A stretch of 64,000 nucleotides of DNA from Bin55 sp965205965 (lineage in GTDB: Bacteria > Pseudomonadota > Gammaproteobacteria > Pseudomonadales > Azotimanducaceae). Numbering within the stretch: the stretch's first letter is position 1; every line of letters begins with the position of its first letter. The stretch is from NCBI GenBank assembly GCA_965205965.1, contig CBDBHT010000005.1, forward strand, positions 165,552 through 229,551, in the 5' to 3' direction. Positions 53,730 to 62,076 of the stretch are shown piece after piece. A program made the position numbers and the translations under genes. The notes beneath the pieces were generated by a model. That model was not told the origin of the DNA. It ran no database searches and saw only the letters and a list, made by a program, of their open reading frames with translations.

Positions 53730-55475
53730 TTAAGCCGTGGCCGTTTTCTCGGCCCTTTTGGTTTCGTACCACTGTTGTAGGAACGAAAGAATGTTGTTAA
53801 CCAACCAATAAAGAACAAGCCCAGAAGGGAACCAAATGAAAAGTACCGTGAAAATGATTGGCATCATCTTCATCATTTTCTGCTGCATGGGATCTGGCAT
53901 TTGCGGTGAAAGCAGATTCATACCGTACATTGATGCACCCATAAGAATAGGTAGTACGAAGTAAGGATCCATTGCCGCGAGATCGTTGATCCAGCCAAAA
54001 AACGGTGCTTGGCGAAGATCGACGCTCTCATAAAGGACCCAATATAAAGCGATGAAAACTGGCATTTGAAGAAATATCGGCAAACAACCCTTCAGAGGAT
54101 TTACCTTTTCCTTCTTGTATAGCTCCATCATTGCCTGACGCTGCTTCGGTGGCTCGCCAGCATATCGCTCTTGGATCCGCTTCATTTGTGGCGCAACTTT
54201 ACGCATGCGCGCCATTGCTCGGTAACTGGTAGCCGACAGTGGATACATGGCAAGCTTGATTAGAATGGTCAGTAGAATAATTGCCACTCCCCAGTTAGCG
54301 ACATACGATTGAAGAAAATCGAGAATGGTGAATAGCGGTACTGAGAGCCACCAAAAAATCCCGTAATCCACGGTCAAGTGGAGGTTGGGAGATATTTCCT
54401 GCAGTACGCTTTGATGTTTGGGGCCAGCATAAAAACGCGTTGAAAGTTCACCATTCTGACCGGCTCCAATCCGTACTTCTGGGCCAATCCAACCAAATCG
54501 GTTCAATCCATTTGAAGATCGTTTTCCGTAGTAAGTATAGGGTTCAGATGTATCAGTAACCCACGCTGTTAAAAAATAGTGCTGAATAATTGCAATCCAC
54601 CCACCATTGACTTCCTGGAGATAGTCGGACTCTTCGATGTCCTCAAAAGAGATCTTTTCGTACCGTGAGTCATTGGTCGTTAATGCCGCCCCTAAGTAAG
54701 GACGCACTGCAAAAAATGAATTACTTGACTCTACGACTTTCGACGAATCTCGTTTAAGTTGAGCAAATAAATTGACTAGAAATGGTTGTTGTGTCCTGTT
54801 GCGTATCTCGTATCGAACTTCAATCACGTAGGAGTCAGGTTGAAATCGGAAGATCTTATCTATGCGCAGCCCATCCGAGCGGTCGTATGTAAGCGTAATT
54901 TCAGCCGGTAGGTCGTCAATAGTCCATGACTTTTTGGAAATGCGATAGAGCGGTCGTTGTTCATCTTGATCGACTCCATCCCGCCCTACCAAACCGCTCT
55001 GTGCAATGTACGTATAGCTGCCCCGTTTATCTAAAAGAACTACCGGTATGCTAGGGTCCTCTATGCTCAGGGGATACTTCAACAGTTCCAATTGCACCAA
55101 ATCACCGCCGCGAAGATCCAGCTTCACTCGCATCAGCGGAGTCTCGACCAGAGCAACCTCACCACCATCGTCGAACGTACCCGCTGCTCGTATTTCCAGA
55201 GGCCGGACCACTGACGCATCTGGAATATCTGCATCGTTCGATTGCTGCTGGGAATCTACTTGATCGATTAAGGACTCTTGTCGTCGTTCTTCACGATCAT
55301 TCGCTACATCTAATCGATCAGTTTGATCAGTTATTTGTGTTTCCCCTACCGAATCAGCCAATTCCGCTGGTCCAGACTTCTGCCCATAGTCGTCGTTCCA
55401 CGCGTGTATCAGCAGATAAGCGCATATAAACAAACCGATCAGCAGAGCAATTCTCTGTGCTTCGGCAAATTTCAT
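53730..55475 (-). CDS. yidC: Membrane protein insertase YidC
   Basis: Inserts membrane proteins alone or with SecYEG. It has 581 residues, gammaproteobacterial length. An N-terminal anchor (RIALLIGLFICAYLLIHAW) leads to a linker, then a periplasmic beta domain (residues about 95-340). Conserved hydrophobic core: IDFLQSYVANWGVAIILLTI, MQPLSATSYRAMARMRKVAP-like region with the essential Arg, and MPIIFTVLFIWFPSGLVLYW. Start overlaps the yidD stop by four bases. Confidence 0.97.
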   Translation of the reverse strand: MKFAEAQRIALLIGLFICAYLLIHAWNDDYGQKSGPAELADSVGETQITDQTDRLDVANDREERRQESLIDQVDSQQQSNDADIPDASVVRPLEIRAAGTFDDGGEVALVETPLMRVKLDLRGGDLVQLELLKYPLSIEDPSIPVVLLDKRGSYTYIAQSGLVGRDGVDQDEQRPLYRISKKSWTIDDLPAEITLTYDRSDGLRIDKIFRFQPDSYVIEVRYEIRNRTQQPFLVNLFAQLKRDSSKVVESSNSFFAVRPYLGAALTTNDSRYEKISFEDIEESDYLQEVNGGWIAIIQHYFLTAWVTDTSEPYTYYGKRSSNGLNRFGWIGPEVRIGAGQNGELSTRFYAGPKHQSVLQEISPNLHLTVDYGIFWWLSVPLFTILDFLQSYVANWGVAIILLTILIKLAMYPLSATSYRAMARMRKVAPQMKRIQERYAGEPPKQRQAMMELYKKEKVNPLKGCLPIFLQMPVFIALYWVLYESVDLRQAPFFGWINDLAAMDPYFVLPILMGASMYGMNLLSPQMPDPMQQKMMKMMPIIFTVLFIWFPSGLVLYWLVNNILSFLQQWYETKRAEKTATA

Positions 55476-55798
55476 GTGCTCGTCTTGTTTTCTTGGGGCT
55501 CTATGCTACGAATTCTCGACTTGGTATCGTACTCAGATTCCACATCCGTACCTGGCACAAAATCCACGCCACCAGGATGTAATGGATGGCATTTCAAAAT
55601 GCGTCTTACGCTCAGGCACCCACCTCGAAAAATACCATATATTTCAATTGCTTGTACGGTATATCTTGAACAGCTTGGGTAAAATCTACACCGTTCGCCA
55701 AGCACCGGAGAGATCCAGCGCATATAGAAGCGTATCGTCGTAATCATGCACTGAGCGATCAGATTGTAGATTTTTTGCGCTTTATTTCTTAGCCTCAT
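55472..55798 (-). CDS. yidD: Membrane protein insertion efficiency factor YidD
   Basis: Small membrane-associated protein. It has 108 residues. FYMRWISPVLGERCRFYPSC and SRYTVQAIEIYGIFRGGCLS with HPLHPGGVDFVPG are the three conserved blocks (normally 'CRFxPSCSxYxxxAixxxG...CHPxxxGGxDPVP'). It overlaps rnpA by four bases and yidC by four. Confidence 0.95.
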   Translation of the reverse strand: MRLRNKAQKIYNLIAQCMITTIRFYMRWISPVLGERCRFYPSCSRYTVQAIEIYGIFRGGCLSVRRILKCHPLHPGGVDFVPGTDVESEYDTKSRIRSIEPQENKTST

Positions 55799-56229
55799 TG
55801 TTGTAATTGTTGTAATGAACCTAGGCTGACACTAGACCACAATGAATCCAAAGCATGGAACAACATGCTCGTTGTGTTTTGATTTTGTATTCTGGGAAAG
55901 GATCTAAGCAACACAATCATATCGATAGATCTTGGAAGATAAGGTAAGGCATGTCGGAATGATTCGCGAATAATTCGCTTTGTTCGATTGCGGTCTACCG
56001 CCCGCGCAATTATTCGTTTAGATATAACAATACCAATTCTTGTTCGACCAATCTCATTCTTCGAGGCTATCAATCTGAACGGCCCTTTGTTCGCCCGGAA
56101 GAGAGTACTTGTGAAGACTCGGTTAAAGTCTCTCCTCGATAACAATCGATGACTGGCGTCGAAAGTAAATGAAGCAACTTCACTTAAGTCAGACGGCAAT
56201 ACATTTACGCCCCTTGCGTCGTCTCGCAT
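55795..56229 (-). CDS. rnpA: Ribonuclease P protein component
   Basis: Protein subunit of RNase P, which trims tRNA 5' ends. Conserved ASHRLLSRRDFNRVFTSTLF, RIGIVISKRIIARAVDRNRT and RIIRESFRHALPYLPRSID (RNR motif) are present. The longest frame begins at 56229, overlapping rpmH by 41 bases; a TTG at 56193 (LPSDLSEVASF) preceded by GGGGCG would avoid most of this. I report the ATG but the start is unsure. Length (about 132-144) is slightly above the usual 115-125. Confidence 0.9.
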   Translation of the reverse strand: MRDDARGVNVLPSDLSEVASFTFDASHRLLSRRDFNRVFTSTLFRANKGPFRLIASKNEIGRTRIGIVISKRIIARAVDRNRTKRIIRESFRHALPYLPRSIDMIVLLRSFPRIQNQNTTSMLFHALDSLWSSVSLGSLQQLQQ

Positions 56230-56323
56230 TGATTATTTTACGACCACTCTTCGTCGACATTCGATGGCGAAATCCGTGCGTACGCTTACGGGAAACGACA
56301 CTCGGTTGATAGGTAGGATTCAC
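56189..56323 (-). CDS. rpmH: 50S ribosomal protein L34
   Basis: 44-residue protein of the large ribosomal subunit, too short for most gene filters. Sequence from a GTG start: VNPTYQPSVVSRKRTHGFRH then RMSTKSGRKIINARRRKGRK and CIAV. TYQPSxxxRKRxHGFRxRMxTxxGRxxxxxRRxKGRxxL is the L34 signature. The usual start is MKRTYQPS; here 'NP' replaces 'KR', and the GTG is the only nearby start. First gene of the rpmH-rnpA-yidD-yidC cluster. Confidence 0.95.
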   Translation of the reverse strand: MNPTYQPSVVSRKRTHGFRHRMSTKSGRKIINARRRKGRKCIAV

Positions 56324-56469
56324 TAGTCTAATGCCTGTATGAGTAAAGGCATGCGATTGTACGCATCCAAGTTACTGAGTTCAATCAAGGGTGTATCCTT
56401 TTGATCTCGAGAAATTACATCATTGAGAATCGAATCTTCATGATGTGTTATAGTCTAGGGTATGTTTAC

Positions 56470-56880
56470 ACTAAGTTCCTGGTCATTTCGTATACCAAGG
56501 CTAAATAAATGAATCCAGCGAACATGACGTCAAGTTTGTCGTAACGTGTCCCCACGCGGCTGATGGCGCTTGAGCCTGCCGAACAAGCATTCCACTTCCT
56601 TGCGGGGGCATACAGATGGAAACCCCAATTTGTTGCTATTTAATGAATGATACCTGTTATAAGTATTTGATTTTTAATAATTATACCTTGTAGATCATAA
56701 CAAGTCTGTAGATTGATAGAGGTTTCCAGCTTGTGGTCGAACGAGCAAGGTTTCCGACGAGTCGTCTGTCGTGTTCGATCGTCCTCATAGGCGCGGTCCA
56801 TCATCAGATACTTCGGGTGCTTCAGAAGAATCCAATCCCGTACCTCGTCCAATACCTCTTCCGTAACGCAAGTTGCATGC
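56470..56880 (-). pseudogene. IS5-type transposase relic between rpmH and oriC
   Basis: On minus, LLKHPKYLMMDRAYEDDRTR then QTTRR resembles the 'xxMDRAYEGDKTRxLA' region with the second catalytic Asp. Further down (frameshifted) KEVECLFGRLKRHQPR and YDKLDVMFAGFIYLALVYEM are the C-terminal Glu region and tail. The middle is AT-rich and lost. The whole is decayed and incomplete. Confidence 0.7.
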
Positions 56881-56939
56881 CGACCTCCTGTCGAGTGAAT
56901 CAGGCCAGAACCCTACAGCAGCATAGTGCCAATACGCAC

Positions 56940-57230
56940 TAATACAAACAGTTATGGACGAAAGTTATCAACAACAATGATGAATGAATTAGTTAATGTT
57001 ATTTTAAACATAGTTGTTGTAGAGATGGTGGATTAATCGATACATTAGTTCACAAAGTACCGTAAATTACTGGGTCTTTCTGCGTTTTCTTCTATGTTTG
57101 TTTACCGTTGGTTCGGTGTTGAGTAGTTGTGGATATTGTTAGTAGTAAAAAAACCATAAAAGTTATCCACACATTTATCCACAATATATTCACGCTATTA
57201 CTCACCTAAGACGCTGAACCATCGACGTGA
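56940..57230. other. Probable chromosome replication origin (oriC)
   Basis: An AT-rich intergenic region upstream of dnaA and downstream of rpmH, the usual oriC position in many gammaproteobacteria. Perfect DnaA boxes TTATCCACA at 57163-57171 and 57175-57183, a reverse one-mismatch box TGTGGATAT at 57128-57136 and TTATCAACA at 56965-56973. Position between divergent rpmH and dnaA plus clustered boxes supports the call; the DNA-unwinding element was not defined. Confidence 0.8.
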
Positions 57231-57239
57231 GTTTTTGAG

Positions 57240-57440
57240 TACAAATTGAGTGCAGAATGGATCTCTCGTGTTAAAAACCTGTTAATTCTTTAGGTTCCAT
57301 CAAGCATGTGAATATGTGAGCGGTTGCGAGGCGAAAATATCTAGTTTCATTTTGGCTTCAGCTGCATTCTAATGTTTACGGAGACGGGCACGTTAGAGTT
57401 CGAGAACCTAGATGACATCACATTGAGGAGTATTGGTTGA
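57240..57440 (+). promoter_or_regulatory. dnaA upstream region
   Basis: Region between the DnaA box cluster and the dnaA start. It likely contains the dnaA promoter, autoregulated by the nearby boxes. GAGGAG at 57424-57429 is the ribosome binding site, 11 bases before the GTG start. Confidence 0.5.
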
Positions 57441-58787
57441 GTGACGGAAGTAATTTGGCAACAGATCAGTAGTCAACTTGAGAAGGAGCTATCTACGGAG
57501 GATTTTAATACGTACATTAAGCCGATTCGGTCGCGTGTCAGCGGCGGAGATACTCTGACCTTACTTGCACACAACAAGCATATTTTTCGAAAAGTTAAAG
57601 AGCGGTACTTGAGCCGTATTGGGGAACTTATGGACGGGCATGACCCAAGCCGCCATTTAATCGATATAGATCTCGAAATTGGTACGGGTGAAGACATTGG
57701 CGACATTGACACGGGGCCATTGAAATCTTCAAGAATTCGTGGTAATATATCTAATCGGGCATTAGGTCACGTAAGTACGCTGTCGGAAGAAAAGACTTTC
57801 GAGAACTTTGTAGCAGGAACATCAAATCAATGGGCGAAAACTGTTGCTATAAAGGTCGCTGAAACATCAGGGGATCACGCACATAATCCATTGCTTCTTT
57901 ATGGAGGCGTTGGACTTGGAAAAACGCACCTGATGCAAGCAGTAGGCAATGCACTACTAGCTGGGAATAAAAACATGCGCGTGGTGTACATGCAGTCAAA
58001 TGAATTTCTTGACAATATGGTTCGAGCAATTGAATCCGCTACTATGAATGATTTTGCTCAGCACTTCATGACGGCCGATGCGTTATTGATTGATGACATA
58101 CAATTTTTTGCAGATAAGCAGAAATGCCAAGAAGAATTTTTCCACGTATTTAATGCACTTGAGCAAGCTAGACATCAGATGGTCTTCACCTGCGATAAGT
58201 ATCCTCGCGAAATAGACCGTTTAGATGACCGATTGAGTTCTCGATGCATGAATGGATTGACTGCGGAACTCAAACGACCGGACTTGGAAACACGTGCTGC
58301 AATTCTCATTCGGAAATCTGAGCTTAGGGGTGTGGAACTTGATATCGACATAGCGATGTGTATAGCTAATCATGTGAAAAGTAATGTACGTGAGCTCCAA
58401 GGTGCTCTAGCAAGAGTTCTTTTAAGTGCTCCAGCCAATGGGGCAAAATTGACTATAGAACACGTCCAAAGTGTGTTGGATGATCTCGTGCCTCGTCAGC
58501 CAACTTCTCCGGAGCAAATCATTGAGGAGATTTGTAATTTCTTCAGTCTGAGCCGGGCAGAGCTTTGTGGTATCAGCCGGCAACAGCGTTTCGTCCGGCC
58601 TAGGCATCTTGCTATGGTGCTGATGTATGAATTAACTAATCTCTCGTACAAGGACGTTGGTGAGTGGTTTGGCAAGCGTGACCATGCGACAGTAATTAAT
58701 GCATGTAAGCGAATCGATGAATTGCGGAAAGATAATCAGGATGTCGCTACGGCATATGATAAATTAAAGAACAGATTAGACCGTTAA
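57441..58787 (+). CDS. dnaA: Chromosomal replication initiator DnaA
   Basis: AAA+ ATPase that melts oriC. It has 448 residues with a GTG start (VTEVIWQQISSQLEKELSTE). Domain I ends near residue 80; Walker A is LLYGGVGLGKTHLMQAVGNA, Walker B ADALLIDDIQFFADK; sensor regions PREIDRLDDRLSSRCMNGLT follow. Domain IV contains the DNA-binding signature RDHATVINACKRIDE. Intact, next to oriC. Confidence 0.98.
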   Translation: MTEVIWQQISSQLEKELSTEDFNTYIKPIRSRVSGGDTLTLLAHNKHIFRKVKERYLSRIGELMDGHDPSRHLIDIDLEIGTGEDIGDIDTGPLKSSRIRGNISNRALGHVSTLSEEKTFENFVAGTSNQWAKTVAIKVAETSGDHAHNPLLLYGGVGLGKTHLMQAVGNALLAGNKNMRVVYMQSNEFLDNMVRAIESATMNDFAQHFMTADALLIDDIQFFADKQKCQEEFFHVFNALEQARHQMVFTCDKYPREIDRLDDRLSSRCMNGLTAELKRPDLETRAAILIRKSELRGVELDIDIAMCIANHVKSNVRELQGALARVLLSAPANGAKLTIEHVQSVLDDLVPRQPTSPEQIIEEICNFFSLSRAELCGISRQQRFVRPRHLAMVLMYELTNLSYKDVGEWFGKRDHATVINACKRIDELRKDNQDVATAYDKLKNRLDR

Positions 58788-58823
58788 GCCTAATGTAGCG
58801 ACTTATCGGGCTAGTAAGCCATT

Positions 58824-58853
58824 ACTATAGCAATTGGCACTATAGCAATTGGC
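58824..58853. repeat. Perfect 15-bp tandem duplication in the dnaA-dnaN spacer
   Basis: ACTATAGCAATTGGC occurs twice in a row between dnaA and dnaN. It lies about 40 bases upstream of the dnaN start and may affect a leader or promoter. Confidence 0.9.
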
Positions 58854-58892
58854 AAGATAAGGTTCGAGCAATCTAACTGTGAGGGACGCTAG

Positions 58893-60023
58893 ATGAAAAT
58901 AACAGTCGCTAGGGATGTAATGATTCCCGCGCTGAATTTTGTTTGTAGTGCGATCGAACGTACACAAGTGAATCCTATTCTTAATAACATTCTGGCAAAT
59001 GCTCACGATGGTATTCTGGACCTAACGGGTAGCAATTTGTCGATCTTCCTGCACAGTACGATAGATGAAATTAACATTGAAAAAGAGGGAGTGTATGCGT
59101 TACCGGCGCAAAAATTACTCAGCATTTTCAATTCGTTCCCTTCTGGTTCAAACGTTGTCATTGATGCAAGCACTGGTTCAATGACGGTTCAATCTGGGCG
59201 AAGTCGATTCAAACTGGCGACAATGTCTGCAGATGACTATCCAAATGAAGAAGTACGCGATGTCAGTGTACAGACGAACATTAGTTCAAAAGAGTTAGCT
59301 GACATGATTTCTCGTACCGAGATAGTTATGGGAGTATCGGATGCGCGTTACTATCTCAACGGCATATTATTTGAAATAGCATCCAATCATTTTAGATCGG
59401 TTGCGTCAGATGGCTCACGAATGGCAGTTTTCACAAACCCTGAGTATGGATCTTCAAGCCTGGATGCTCCAGAGCAAGCAATCGTACCACGTCGGACTAT
59501 AGCTGATCTTTCGAAGATGCTAAGCCTTTCTGGTGATGAGGTCTCGATTTCCTTTTCTCGACCGGAAGGGGCATCAAGCAATGCACAAATATTGGGTAGT
59601 AGTGGTAAGTACTCACTATCTTCAACTCTTATTGATGCGGAGTACCCGAAGTATAGTTTGGTGATTCCCGACGATACAGAGAATATATTGAGGAGTGACT
59701 CTCAGGACTTACGTAGTATGTGTCGCAGAGCAACGATTGTAGCTAGCGATCTTGATCGCCGTATCAATATGAATCTACAGCGTGACTCGTTAAAGATCAC
59801 TGCAAACAATGACTTAGGAGATACCGCAGAAATTGAGGCCGCCGTTGATTTCAACCAGGACAAGTTTGAAATATCGTTCAACGGAGACTTGATTGTTGAG
59901 ATCTTAGATCGACTGAAATCCGATTCAGTTAAAATTACTCTAACGGATTCTGATACACCAATGAAAATAGAAGGTGATGATGAGGTGGATTTGATATATA
60001 TTTTGAGTCCGATGCGGAGGTGA
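58893..60023 (+). CDS. dnaN: DNA polymerase III beta sliding clamp
   Basis: Ring-shaped processivity factor. It has 376 residues, slightly longer than the 366 of E. coli. Starts MKITVARDVMIPALNFVCSA; conserved VNPILNNILANA and ends IEGDDEVDLIYILSPMRR with the usual 'PMRl' tail. Normally followed by recF and gyrB; here nothing recognisable follows. Confidence 0.97.
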   Translation: MKITVARDVMIPALNFVCSAIERTQVNPILNNILANAHDGILDLTGSNLSIFLHSTIDEINIEKEGVYALPAQKLLSIFNSFPSGSNVVIDASTGSMTVQSGRSRFKLATMSADDYPNEEVRDVSVQTNISSKELADMISRTEIVMGVSDARYYLNGILFEIASNHFRSVASDGSRMAVFTNPEYGSSSLDAPEQAIVPRRTIADLSKMLSLSGDEVSISFSRPEGASSNAQILGSSGKYSLSSTLIDAEYPKYSLVIPDDTENILRSDSQDLRSMCRRATIVASDLDRRINMNLQRDSLKITANNDLGDTAEIEAAVDFNQDKFEISFNGDLIVEILDRLKSDSVKITLTDSDTPMKIEGDDEVDLIYILSPMRR

Positions 60024-60412
60024 CTCTCAATCATTTTAGAACATAAGAACATAGGGCATGTTGCCACTATTTTGTGTCTCTCCGGCGCACATCGCTCGCC
60101 ATGCCACCTCAATGCGGAAATGCGAAAACAACACGCCAGCGCATGTCGGTTGTCTGCAGCGATCCTATGAATCTTGGTCATCCGCTCATCCCGCGTGACT
60201 TCTCGACATCTTGTTGCTGTATGTCTTCTGTGCTCCCCGTAGCACTCCGTTCGGCACCGTCCGAATATTCAAGTTGGACATTGCCTTGTGGCTTCGGCAA
60301 GTGTTTCTTGATCCGTTCGAATAGATCTTCCATAAGCTGGACCAGAAATTTCCCGTGAACGGACGTTGCGTCCCGTGCGGTGCCCCTCAGGCGTCCGTTT
60401 GGAGGTTGCCAG

Positions 60413-60555
60413 CAATTCCCCGTATAGTTTTTTTATTTTGGGCTTGATGTCAGCCTTTGCATGTTTCGGTACGGGAAACCAGCGTTTTCAGACGGTTTGA
60501 ACGGCATGTCGTTGTGCGTCGGGACGAGTTTCGGGCACCGATATGTGGGGCTCTT
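60413..60555. repeat. Dispersed repeat, match to 52191-52320 and 8122-8173
   Basis: CCAGCAATTCCCCGTATAG, then GGGCTTGATGTCAGCCTTTG and GTACGGGAAACCAGCGTTTT align with the MITE at 52191. No right-hand inverted end is seen within the following 500 bases, so this may be the 3' end of the larger parent IS. Confidence 0.7.
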
Positions 60556-60811
60556 GACCGTCAGGGCAGCATGGGGCCTCGGGAGGTCCCGATCTTCATC
60601 GAGCGGGGGAGGTGGTCGGCCGTCAGGTCGTATCGTAGGCGATGTACGCGGTGTAGATCCCGAGGGCGTGACCGTACATACGTACATACGGAAGGCTATC
60701 GCACAGAAACTGCTGCGCAGATGTTCCCATGTCGCGGTTCGGGTATAGTACTTGGCGAAGATCTGCTGCATGACGGGGCTCATGCCATTTTCAGCACCTA
60801 GCAGTCTAACT

Positions 60812-60960
60812 AGTGTCTGCGGGAAAACCCCATTTTACGACGGGTTTAAGTCACTTGATGGTATCCCTCGCTCAGGGGATCCTGTTGATTTAGGAAATGT
60901 ACGACGGGTCATCCGTCCATCGGGACTCCGAAAGTGCGGATGATGTTCTCCTGCTCGCTT
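60812..60960. repeat. Dispersed repeat, match to 34273-34412
   Basis: CTAGTGTCTGCGGGAAAACC, CATTTTACGACGGGTTTAAG and GATGGTATCC align with 34273-34331, with weaker similarity to about 60960. Likely the end of an IS not otherwise present in the window. Confidence 0.65.
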
Positions 60961-61093
60961 TCGGGGCGTGCGGCGTCCGTCCCGAGGGGCGGGAAGGCTG
61001 GATATTATGGAAGCTCCCTGAACCTGCCGCGCGGACGGGTGCATGAAGGCTGGCGGACGCCGGTAGACGGTGCCCACTATCCGCAGGGTCTAG

Positions 61094-61662
61094 CCCTTAT
61101 TTCTCATAATGGATGGCTTGGGTGCGATGTATGTGCGTGTAAGTTGTTGATACCACGAAGTTGGTTGGGCTTTGCCGGGGGGAAGGGGATGGTAGCGGGG
61201 TGCGTTCGGACGGATGGGTGCGTTGGATGGCGAAAGGGGTGCGTTCGGGTCGGACGGAAGCGGGGTGCGTGCGGTGCTGAGTGCGATGCTGGCGGAAGCG
61301 GTGCGGACGTGTAGCATGCGCCTGGGCCCGTTTTGCGGACCGCCACGACCGGCGTGCAAAGCGGCGCATCCCGTGCAAGATGCTGTTGTCGACTGGATGA
61401 TGAGCCATGTGGGTGAGCATGCGGCGGACGCCCCTATCGCACGCCCTTGGGTCCTGGTCTTGACGAGACCCGAACGCTCCCCGACTGTCGGGAGGTTTCG
61501 CCCCCGGTGGCTGCGATGGCATGCGGATGAACGGAAAGGGATCCCGGTCTTTGAGGATGTCGTGTAACCGGTTGATATACGGAAACATATCCGTTTTTTT
61601 GGGGGTTCTTCAAAAAAACACTTACGTTTTGGCATGGGTTATGGCAATCTACGCTTGGTTAG
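61094..61662 (+). pseudogene. Decayed transposase N-terminus duplicate in IS1380 copy C
   Basis: GCVGWRKGCVRVGRKRGACG, then LSAMLAEAVRTCSMRLG and FCGPPRPACKAAHPVQDAVV parallel RLVRRMAKGVRPARMEV, LMMLAEQVRLFE and FTDHRDPSKVAHPLVALL of the transposase in the same order. The frame ends with DERKGIPVFEDVV and a TAA at about 61565, followed by 95 bases up to the accessory ORF. Confidence 0.45.
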
Positions 61663-62076
61663 ATGGTCTCTGGTGCAAACGTGATGGATTTCCGAATCGA
61701 GAACTTGAAGTCGACCACCTTGGGTGGCACGCGGCTGACCCGCCGTTGGATGGTGGACCTTCAGAAGACGGTGGCACGGTTTTCGGCACTGAGCCGCCAT
61801 GAGTTGGCGTCCACCCTGTGTAGTCATCTGGGCTGGTTCACGCCGAAGGGTCGGGATCGATTGGGGTCCTGCAGGTCGCCGGCAGCCGTCTTGGCCCCGG
61901 AGGATGCTGTGGTCCGGCTCTGGCAGCGGCGGCGGCGCGTGCTGAACACGCTGGTGGTCGTACTGTGCATGTTCCGGTGGGTGTTCTGGAAGGGGCGTCC
62001 GGGATATGCGGCCACGCTGGCCGAAGGGTGGGCGCAACGCGGCCGATGGGGCCGGATGGAGGAGGGCACGGGATGA
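61663..62076 (+). CDS. DruA-like accessory ORF of IS1380 copy C
   Basis: 137 residues, MVSGANVMDFRIENLKSTTL to RWGRMEEGTG. Contains ARFSALSRHELASTLCSHLG, similar to the N-terminal module of DruA/DUF4338 proteins, then a basic stretch WQRRRRVLNTLVVVLCMFRW. The stop TGA overlaps the transposase ATG (ATGA at 62073-62076). Its sequence is nearly the same as in copies A and B, although the transposase of this copy is dead. Confidence 0.55.
   Translation: MVSGANVMDFRIENLKSTTLGGTRLTRRWMVDLQKTVARFSALSRHELASTLCSHLGWFTPKGRDRLGSCRSPAAVLAPEDAVVRLWQRRRRVLNTLVVVLCMFRWVFWKGRPGYAATLAEGWAQRGRWGRMEEGTG

Larger units (their letters stand above)
60024..61089. other. Stretch after dnaN with IS relics, no recF
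   Basis: About 1.07 kb with no intact gene. On minus, 60350-60190 reads LVQLMEDLFERIKKHLPKPQ and GNVQLEYSDGAERSATGSTE, which I cannot assign. From about 60413 a dispersed repeat (CAGCAATTCCCCGTATAG) starts, and 60430-60780 on minus shows a 116-codon frame that may be part of its transposase. At 60812-60960 a second repeat matching 34273-34412 follows. The IS1380 copy C starts at 61090. Confidence 0.55.
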
